A stretch of 5,010 nt of DNA from Rhodospirillaceae bacterium (GTDB lineage Bacteria; Pseudomonadota; Alphaproteobacteria; UBA9219), in the NCBI GenBank assembly GCA_003486725.1, contig DNGD01000007.1:189-5198 (forward strand), in the 5' to 3' direction. Positions 1 to 4,643 of this stretch are shown here, one piece after another; position 1 is the stretch's first letter, and each line of letters begins with the position of its first letter. Both the position numbers and the translations under genes were made by a program. Under the pieces are notes generated by a model that was given only the letters and a program-made list of their open reading frames with translations, ran no database searches and was not told the origin of the DNA.

Positions 1-1
1 C

Positions 2-1999
2 GCCGAGCGCCTGAAGATCGGCGGCTATGAAGTCCGCCTGTTCGGGATTGTCCCGCCGCAGATGAGCGCCTCGAACGGGCCGCAAGCGCGCGCCGTGGTC
101 GATGCGCTGGCCACCGGTACCGTCAGCTGCCGCATCAAAGACCGTGACCGCGAAGGCCGTTTGCTCGCATTGTGCAGCAATGAAGCGAGGGCCGATTTCG
201 GCATGGAGCTTCTGCGCCGCGGTCTGGCCGTGAGCGCGCGCGGCAGCCTGCAATCTTCCGATTACGCCGCGCCCTATCTGGCCGCCGAGCAAGCCGCCCA
301 AGATCAGAAACTGGGGATCTGGGCGGGCCGTCTTCCCGCCGCCGCTACGGAAAAAAGCATTCAGGAAGCCTCCCTCAAAGCCGCCGCCGCCAAGGCCGAG
401 CTGGCGCGTCTGAAAGACGAAGAGGCGAAGACCAAGGCGGAAATCGACGCGCACACCAAAGCAGTGAAGGAAGTCGAGGCCAATAACGTCTCGCCCACCG
501 CGGAAGATGTTCATGCGGCGGCGCTTATGTTAGGCCAGCAAAAGGCAGAGGCGGCCGATACCGTCGCGACGCTGGCACCCGAAAAACCCGAAGATATCAA
601 CATGTCCGGCGCGCTTGATCCTGCACCCGCCGACGAGGCCGAAGTCGCCCTTCAAGACGCCCCGCCCGCGCTTGTGCCCGCGCCTTCCTTTGTCGAGCGC
701 TTCCAGCTTCTCATCACCGGCATTCTCTTTCTGATGGCAACGCTGTCCGTTGTCGCGGGCGTTATCCTTTATCGCCTGAACCAGAAGCGAGAGGATATGA
801 GCTCGGTCGCGGCCGCGCTGCGCGGCGAGTTGATGGCCGCGCGGTCAATCTGCCAAGCGCGCCTTGCCAAAATCGCGCAGGAAGAAAACGAGAGAACCAC
901 CAGCTGGCCCCGTCTTCGCACCATCGTCTTCCAAGCCTATGTCGGCCGACTTGGCCAGCTTGGCGCGGATCTCTCGCGTCAAATCGCGTCGATCTATGGA
1001 CAGGCCAGCGACTACGCGTCCTATTACAACACGGGCGACGAACGCTCGGAAGGCGCGTCAAAGCGTCAAGCGCTGGAGTCCCTTGTTCACCATATCGAAG
1101 AGGTCACACCGCGCCTTTCGCTGATCGAAAAGAACGGCAGCCTGAACAACAGACCGCGTGGCTTTTTGTCCCAGACTCTTTTGCCACGTGCCGTCTCGCA
1201 GCTTGCCTTGCGCGCACCAAAGGCCTTGTCGCTGGAAAAGACCACCGCTCCTAAATCGACGATGCCCGCCCCCAATGCCGGAAACGGTTCAGGCAACGGC
1301 ACCGGCAATGGATCCTCTGGAACGGGCAATGGCACCGGTAATGGCGGCCCCGGCACGCCAAGCGCTTTGCCGCAAGCCGCCAAAGCCGCCGCACAGCGCA
1401 AGGCGATGTCCGCCAATATGGCCGCGAATCTTTCCAGAGCGAAAAGCGAAGTGATGGCAGCCGAGGATGCCGCCGAAGCCGCCGCGCCGGTCAAACAGGC
1501 AGCGCCAGCGCAAAAGAAACCCGAAGCCAGACTTGTCGAAGAAGAGCTGGCCGAAGACAATAGGGCTGAAGACAACGGGGAAAATACAGAGCAGGCCGCG
1601 AAACAGCCCGCCCAGAAACAGGCAGCACAACAGGCAGCGCAACCAGCCGCACAACAGGCTGCGCCACAGAAGAGTGCGCAGCAAGCGAACCAGCAATCGG
1701 GGCAACATCAGCAAGCCCAGAAGAAACAGCGTCCGCCCTTGGCCAGCCGCGCGATTGTTAAGGAAGCACGGAACAAACAAGCGGGGCTTGTTAATTTCAC
1801 CGCGCCGATCTTCGACAAACTGTCGAAGCTGAAGGACATGGCGTCGCTGCCCACGCCGCATCAGACGCATTTTGATCCGTTGGATTTCACCATCCCCGAT
1901 TACGCCAATTTGACGGAAGAAGAACTTGAAGCGTTGCTGTATGCCGAGGAAGAAATGATCTCGGCCTCCCCCGTTGGTAAGTCAAGGCAGACGGGTTAG
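2..1999 (+). CDS. Membrane-anchored protein with a degenerate SNase-like domain and low-complexity tail (5' partial)
   Basis: The frame is open from the window edge, so the true start lies upstream; 665 residues are visible. Residues 1-110 read as the second half of a staphylococcal-nuclease (thermonuclease) fold: VRLFGI strand, DREGR turn, and a typical closing GIWAG at 105-109. Aligned by eye with SNase, the two arginines corresponding to R35 and R87 are kept (R12, R53), but the metal-binding/catalytic D40 and E43 positions are V17 and Q20, so nuclease activity is unlikely. Then come an Ala/Lys/Glu-rich coiled coil (about 117-160), one transmembrane helix (about 234-259), a probably helical region, a Gly-Asn repeat (427-450), a Gln/Ala-rich stretch (529-576) and an acidic C-terminus. 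GC-rich codon use matches the genes at the right end. The role is unknown; an envelope or scaffold role is only an inference. The fold assignment is fairly secure, the function is not. Confidence 0.75.
   Translation, partial: AERLKIGGYEVRLFGIVPPQMSASNGPQARAVVDALATGTVSCRIKDRDREGRLLALCSNEARADFGMELLRRGLAVSARGSLQSSDYAAPYLAAEQAAQDQKLGIWAGRLPAAATEKSIQEASLKAAAAKAELARLKDEEAKTKAEIDAHTKAVKEVEANNVSPTAEDVHAAALMLGQQKAEAADTVATLAPEKPEDINMSGALDPAPADEAEVALQDAPPALVPAPSFVERFQLLITGILFLMATLSVVAGVILYRLNQKREDMSSVAAALRGELMAARSICQARLAKIAQEENERTTSWPRLRTIVFQAYVGRLGQLGADLSRQIASIYGQASDYASYYNTGDERSEGASKRQALESLVHHIEEVTPRLSLIEKNGSLNNRPRGFLSQTLLPRAVSQLALRAPKALSLEKTTAPKSTMPAPNAGNGSGNGTGNGSSGTGNGTGNGGPGTPSALPQAAKAAAQRKAMSANMAANLSRAKSEVMAAEDAAEAAAPVKQAAPAQKKPEARLVEEELAEDNRAEDNGENTEQAAKQPAQKQAAQQAAQPAAQQAAPQKSAQQANQQSGQHQQAQKKQRPPLASRAIVKEARNKQAGLVNFTAPIFDKLSKLKDMASLPTPHQTHFDPLDFTIPDYANLTEEELEALLYAEEEMISASPVGKSRQTG
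701..778 (+). other. Transmembrane helix of the SNase-like protein
   Basis: About 26 mostly hydrophobic residues (FQLLITGILF through VAGVILYRL) are followed by a basic NQKRE segment. This is the only clear membrane span in the visible protein. It separates the N-terminal SNase-like and coiled-coil part from the long C-terminal tail. The positive residues just after the helix suggest a cytoplasmic C-terminal side by the positive-inside rule, but this is an inference. Confidence 0.7.
1280..1351 (+). repeat. Gly-Asn-Gly low-complexity repeat inside the CDS
   Basis: Imperfect tandem units of the type GGCAACGG / GGCAATGG encode GNGS/GNGT repeats. They form a flexible linker between the membrane-proximal region and the Gln/Ala-rich tail. 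Such repeats can vary in copy number between strains. Confidence 0.7.
1586..1729 (+). repeat. Gln/Ala-rich low-complexity repeat inside the CDS
   Basis: Recurring CAG/CAA and GCA/GCC/GCG codons encode a run of QAAQQ- and AQQ-type units, probably disordered or extended. The segment is followed by a more ordinary, conserved-looking C-terminus ending in an acidic stretch (LTEEELEALLYAEEEM). Confidence 0.65.
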
Positions 2000-2012
2000 G
2001 GATTAGGGTTAG
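1995..2012 (+). repeat. Short TTAGGG-like direct repeats at the gene end
   Basis: GTTAGGGATTAGGGTTAG overlaps the stop codon of the SNase-like gene and contains about two and a half units of (A)TTAGGG. CCCTAAC at 2020-2026 is complementary to it, so a hairpin with a T-run in its loop can form. The T-run is in the loop, not after the stem, so it does not look like a standard intrinsic terminator. Confidence 0.5.
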
Positions 2013-2033
2013 TTTTTTCCCCTAACAAAAAAA

Positions 2034-2178
2034 CATGCCCCGTGTCACCTTGCGGACTTCGGGTAAAGGCAGGCGGTGCGCATTCGCATATGGTAAGCCT
2101 GAGCGACAAAAAGTAAGGATTTCTGCGGGGTACAGGGATGTTTTCTCCAATCCCCCCCTGCTTTTATAAGGGAGGCAG
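2034..2178. repeat. GC-rich structured intergenic block, possible dispersed repeat
   Basis: This non-coding block lies between the SNase-like gene and the AT-rich cassette. It contains a nested hairpin: CAGGC (2070-2074) pairs with GCCTG (2097-2101), and inside it TGCG (2077-2080) pairs with CGCA (2085-2088). A C-run at 2152-2158 is followed by a G-rich AAGGGAGG. The ORF across it on the minus strand has no recognisable protein features. Its shape suggests an extragenic repeat or a transcribed structured RNA. I cannot show copies elsewhere, so the call is tentative. Confidence 0.3.
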
Positions 2179-2191
2179 ATTATTAACCATC

Positions 2192-2212
2192 TATATCTTT
2201 GGCGAAGATATA
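2192..2212. promoter_or_regulatory. Perfect 8-bp inverted repeat upstream of the three-gene cassette
   Basis: TATATCTT (2192-2199) and AAGATATA (2205-2212) flank a 5-base TGGCG centre. The repeat lies 65 bp before the first cassette gene, in the AT-rich leader. Weak promoter-like elements are nearby: TTGGCG (2199-2204) with TATCTT (2223-2228) at 18-bp spacing, and TATATA at 2241-2246. No T-run follows the stem, so a terminator is unlikely. An operator or structured leader is possible but not shown. Confidence 0.4.
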
Positions 2213-2276
2213 AAAAATTAATTATCTTTTTGTACTTTGATATATACTTCTGGATCAAACCACAAGGCACATACTT

Positions 2277-3023
2277 ATGTCACAAGAAAACGAAGAATAT
2301 CCCACATTCAACAACGCCCCAATTAAAGAGGCAATTTTTAATATTGCTTTTCAACGCCTGCCGAACGAGGCAGTTGATGAATTTGAAAAAGTTCGAGAAA
2401 AACTTAGCAATGATTTTTCAGAAATCATGCCAATTGAAGCACATCAGAAAACAATAAATTTTGGTTCTTCCGAAGAGGCATTGCCCCCCGATCAAAGTTG
2501 GAAGCACGGCTGCCAAATATGGTCAACCAATAAATTGGAACTATACACGGCTAGATTGGATGGCTTCTCGTATCATAAATTAAAGCCATATAAAGATGGG
2601 AGAACGGCGATAAAAAAAACGCTGGAAGGTTGGAACAGCTTTGCTAGCATTGTTTCTGAACCCAAAATCGTTTCCATGTCGGTTCGGAACATTAATGTTA
2701 TTGAAATACCTGAAATTAGTTTTGATTTGAATAAATATTTTGAAATATACCCAAAGCTACCCGACGCACTAGAAAAGAACGAGATAAGCAATGTTTATAT
2801 GAAAACGGTTCTGAATTTCCGCGAACAAAAAGCGACGGGAACCGTGACCTTGGCTGGCATGCCTAACAACGAACGTGGTGCGCAAATTCTATTGGACATT
2901 GAGGTTACAAAGCCCTTCGATAAGGACTCCTCAATTGAGGACGTCCTGCTATCCCTTAATTCTATAAAAGATAAAATATTCTTCACCTCACACACACCAG
3001 AATGTAGGAAGCTGTTCAAATGA
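2277..3023 (+). CDS. TIGR04255-like family protein of unknown function (cassette gene 1)
   Basis: The 248-residue product matches my knowledge of the TIGR04255 family, soluble proteins of about 250 residues named for their sporadic distribution. Matching landmarks are the N-terminal NNAPIKEAIFNIAF block (12-25), the central LELYTARLDGF and PY segment (87-106), the VSMSVRNINVIEIP block (132-145; the family usually reads R-x-x-N-x-I-x-IP here), the LLDIEV strand (205-210), and a C-terminal L-x(n)-FF-x-S-x-TPE-x-x-LF end. No signal peptide, membrane span or known catalytic motif is seen. The start is the ATG at 2277, with a weak AAGG Shine-Dalgarno sequence at 2264-2267. Its stop overlaps the next start by 4 bp (ATGA), so the two are probably translationally coupled. 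The gene is markedly more AT-rich than its flanks, which suggests horizontal transfer. The biochemical role is unknown. Confidence 0.75.
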   Translation: MSQENEEYPTFNNAPIKEAIFNIAFQRLPNEAVDEFEKVREKLSNDFSEIMPIEAHQKTINFGSSEEALPPDQSWKHGCQIWSTNKLELYTARLDGFSYHKLKPYKDGRTAIKKTLEGWNSFASIVSEPKIVSMSVRNINVIEIPEISFDLNKYFEIYPKLPDALEKNEISNVYMKTVLNFREQKATGTVTLAGMPNNERGAQILLDIEVTKPFDKDSSIEDVLLSLNSIKDKIFFTSHTPECRKLFK

Positions 3024-3514
3024 GAATGCACGCCTTACAAACAGGTCTTCAGCCAACGAATGAGCGACGCCCCTTTACAGTAACTAATATTGATGATTGG
3101 CTGATAGAACAAGATCACCCTTCAGCATATTTGTTTAACACAGACCTATTTAATGCAACGCTTTACCTAATACTTCGTAACCACCAGCTTGAAAATTGGG
3201 ATGGCTATGATGCGCTACCTATCTCTAGAGAATCGTGCCATACGGCAGAAATTTTAGCTGCAAGTTTTCCAAGTGGGGTTGAGTTTCCCAACATTTTTCC
3301 AACATCTGTTGGGGGGTACAGCATTGAGTGGAGAGCTGGGGAAAGGTACTTGTCGATTGAAATAGAAAACAGTGAGATATCCTCCGTATATCTAGATGGC
3401 GGCCAGAAGAAAAAGAAAACCCTGTTTATTGAAAGCTTTGATTTGCCCAGAGATGAAGCGGAATGTGCTGTGATTGCGGGTTGGATTAAGGATGGTTTTT
3501 CCCTCGATGACTAA
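3020..3514 (+). CDS. NWDGY-motif protein of unknown function (cassette gene 2)
   Basis: The 164-residue soluble protein has no signal peptide or membrane helix. Residues 59-68 (NWDGYDALPI) and 89-104 (FPNIFPTSVGGYSIEW) match a pattern I recall from many small bacterial hypothetical proteins: W-DGY-x-A-x-P-I, then P-x-I-x-P, then G-x-I-x-x-EW, then a short beta strand (LSIEI, 111-115). No enzyme motif is visible. The start is the ATG at 3020, in a 4-bp ATGA overlap with the upstream gene and with AGGA at 3006-3009 ten bases before it; ATG at 3026 is an in-frame alternative. The final 8 bp overlap gene 3. The tight packing implies co-translation and a shared function or complex. A regulatory, immunity or adaptor role would fit the size, but that is a guess. 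Confidence 0.7.
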   Translation: MRMHALQTGLQPTNERRPFTVTNIDDWLIEQDHPSAYLFNTDLFNATLYLILRNHQLENWDGYDALPISRESCHTAEILAASFPSGVEFPNIFPTSVGGYSIEWRAGERYLSIEIENSEISSVYLDGGQKKKKTLFIESFDLPRDEAECAVIAGWIKDGFSLDD

Positions 3515-3905
3515 ATCCACATGTCCTCACCCACGCAATATTGTAGCTCCCAACGAGCGACTTTCTAGATTCATTTTTGATCCTGCCTTTATCAAAGGCA
3601 ATGTTAGTCAGTCCATTTTTAAACCACCTAAAAATCTTACATTCTCAACCTATCGGACTACAAAAATTAACGACGCTGCAATCTGGCACATTGGAGACAA
3701 GTATGTAGCCCCGCCTAACAAGCCTGTTTTGGGTAGAGTAGATCTTTTGGCTGTTGATTACCAGAATGAGGGTCTTGGGTTTATTCCAAATGGTATACCA
3801 CATCCTCGACATGCAGATGTGGTTGGGTGGAACACTAATAAACCAGATGACCATGCCAAAAGAGTTAGCTTGGCAATGAAGGCAAAGATTAAGATCAGAG
3901 AATAA
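3507..3905 (+). CDS. PHxRHAxxxGW-motif protein of unknown function (cassette gene 3)
   Basis: The 132-residue soluble protein has landmarks in this order: ERLSRFIFDPAFIKGN (17-32), IFKPPKNLTFSTYRTTKINDAAIWHIGDKYV (segments within 37-67), GRVDLLAV (77-84) and PHPRHADVVGW (98-108). I recall related small hypothetical proteins with an R-F-x(n)-F start, a 'LSvfRt' strand, 'eiW.ig' and an 'H-x-x-HAxIxGW' motif, often beside WDGY proteins. The paired histidines H99 and H102 and the nearby Arg could bind metal or a nucleotide, but this is only inference. I chose the ATG at 3507, which overlaps the gene 2 stop by 8 bp, with AAGGA at 3488-3492 upstream. Longer starts (ATG 3492, TTG 3474) would add up to 11 residues inside gene 2 and lack better support. 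The stop is TAA at 3903-3905. Confidence 0.7.
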   Translation: MTKSTCPHPRNIVAPNERLSRFIFDPAFIKGNVSQSIFKPPKNLTFSTYRTTKINDAAIWHIGDKYVAPPNKPVLGRVDLLAVDYQNEGLGFIPNGIPHPRHADVVGWNTNKPDDHAKRVSLAMKAKIKIRE

Positions 3906-4016
3906 TAAAAAAATGCGATAACCTATTTATATCTTCTGTCCCTTCCCCCGCCAAGAAAAACGGCACAAATTATGTGCACAATGGTCAAAACAGCCTCAAA
4001 AAACCATGAAGGGATG
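3906..4016. other. AT-rich spacer after the cassette, no gene seen
   Basis: This non-coding spacer has stop-rich reading frames. It contains a second TATATCTT (3928-3935) and a 5-bp perfect hairpin, GCACA-AATTA-TGTGC (3963-3977). Read on the minus strand the hairpin is followed by CGTTTTTC, which would be a weak terminator in that direction, but no minus-strand gene is present. No convincing + strand terminator for the cassette was found. Confidence 0.5.
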
Positions 4017-4045
4017 TTGCACCTAATGCGCAACCAACCTATAAT
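4017..4045 (+). promoter_or_regulatory. Sigma-70-type promoter of the peroxiredoxin gene
   Basis: TTGCAC (4017-4022) and a perfect TATAAT (4040-4045) are separated by 17 bp, the ideal spacing for a housekeeping sigma factor. Transcription would start near 4052, giving a leader of about 27 bases. This makes the peroxiredoxin gene independent of the cassette upstream. Confidence 0.75.
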
Positions 4046-4047
4046 AT

Positions 4048-4064
4048 TTTAGAACAATTCTAAA
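4048..4064. promoter_or_regulatory. Perfect palindrome over the transcription start, Irr/PerR-like operator
   Basis: TTTAGAA-CAA-TTCTAAA has 7-bp perfect arms and a 3-bp centre. It begins 2 bp after the -10 box and ends just before the ribosome binding site, an ideal place for a repressor. As I recall it, the alphaproteobacterial Irr box (ICE) is TTTAGAA-N3-TTCTAAA-like, and the core also resembles the 7-1-7 PerR/Fur box. A Fur-superfamily regulator sensing iron or peroxide is the best inference. Confidence 0.65.
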
Positions 4065-4078
4065 CAGTGGAGGATCTC

Positions 4079-4618
4079 ATGCTCGGTGTAGGCCAAAAGT
4101 TTCCGTCTTTTTCGATGAAGGCGACCGTCTCCAGCGATATTGCGACGGCGTTTAAGGACGTGTCGAACGACAGCTATAAAGACCAGTGGCTGGTCGTTTT
4201 CTTCTGGCCCAAGGATTTTACCTTTGTATGCCCCACCGAAATCTCGGCCTTTGGCGAGATGTACGACACCTTTAAACAGCGGAACACACAGATTCTGGGC
4301 GCGAGCATCGACACCGAATTTGTCCATCTGGCGTGGCGTCAAAACCACCCGCATCTGACCGATTTGCCCTTTCCCATGCTGGCCGACGTGAAGCGCGAGC
4401 TGTCCACCGCCTTGGGCATTTTGGACCCCGAAGCGGGCGTGGCCCAGCGCGCGACCTATATTGTCGATCCTGAAGGGGTTATCCGGTTCGTGAGCGTCAC
4501 CGACCTGAATGTTGGACGAAACGTTGGGGAAGTGCTACGAGTCCTTGATGCGCTACAAAATGGCGGCCTGTGCCCCTGCAACTGGAAAAAAGGGGAGAGC
4601 ACGATTAAGGTCGCCTGA
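4079..4618 (+). CDS. ahpC: AhpC-type 2-Cys peroxiredoxin (alkyl hydroperoxide reductase)
   Basis: The 179-residue protein reduces hydrogen peroxide, organic hydroperoxides and probably peroxynitrite in the cytoplasm. The active-site signature FFWPKDFTFVCPTE is complete, with P44, T48 and peroxidatic C51, and the conserved Arg is R124. The C-terminus carries LCPCNW with C165 and C167, the arrangement of Mycobacterium tuberculosis AhpC (CACNW), where both cysteines take part and AhpD or a thioredoxin-like partner recycles the enzyme. No ahpD or ahpF lies in the window. The start is the ATG at 4079, with GGAGG at 4069-4073 five bases upstream. The longer GTG start at 4067 would sit on that ribosome site and is rejected. 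It has its own promoter with a Fur-superfamily-like operator, and an O-antigen ligase-like gene follows after 25 bp. Codon use and composition match the host-like flank, not the cassette. Confidence 0.92.
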   Translation: MLGVGQKFPSFSMKATVSSDIATAFKDVSNDSYKDQWLVVFFWPKDFTFVCPTEISAFGEMYDTFKQRNTQILGASIDTEFVHLAWRQNHPHLTDLPFPMLADVKRELSTALGILDPEAGVAQRATYIVDPEGVIRFVSVTDLNVGRNVGEVLRVLDALQNGGLCPCNWKKGESTIKVA

Positions 4619-4643
4619 GCCCCAATAGGATTGAGGAGGATCG

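Larger units (their letters stand above)
2277..3905 (+). other. Three-gene AT-rich cassette (putative operon)
   Basis: Three consecutive genes overlap by 4 bp and 8 bp, so they must share a transcript and are probably translationally coupled. Base composition is visibly AT-rich (some 60-base lines are only about a quarter G+C), against GC-rich genes on both sides. No integrase, transposase or tRNA lies in the window to explain the insertion. The unit is bounded on the left by the GC-rich intergenic block and on the right by the peroxiredoxin promoter. Confidence 0.65.

Noticed and set aside
1087..1575. Open minus-strand frame opposite the SNase-like gene
   Set aside because: Ala/Ser- and Pro/Leu-rich translation with no family features; it is the shadow of GC-rich codons and repeats on the + strand.
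2003..2033. Intrinsic terminator after the SNase-like gene
   Set aside because: TTAGGG/CCCTAA can pair, but the T-run (2013-2018) is in the loop and A residues follow the stem, so the standard stem-then-T order is missing on both strands.
2022..2270. Minus-strand 82-codon open frame in the intergenic region
   Set aside because: No ribosome site or recognisable domain, and it spans the composition border; the DNA looks like a structured repeat plus AT-rich leader, not a gene.
2230..2457. Open frame starting at 2230 on the + strand
   Set aside because: It overlaps the TIGR04255-like gene in another frame and ends early; no ribosome site or family features.
3474..3905. TTG or earlier ATG start for cassette gene 3
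   Set aside because: These lie inside gene 2, have no better ribosome site, and add residues with no conserved pattern; ATG 3507 gives the usual short stop/start overlap.
3963..3977. Terminator for the three-gene cassette
   Set aside because: The 5-bp hairpin is perfect, but no T-run follows on the + strand; only the minus strand has Ts after it, and no minus-strand gene needs it.
4067..4618. GTG start at 4067 for the peroxiredoxin
   Set aside because: It overlaps the GGAGG ribosome site that serves ATG 4079, and starting at 4079 gives the family-typical N-terminus MLGVGQKFP.
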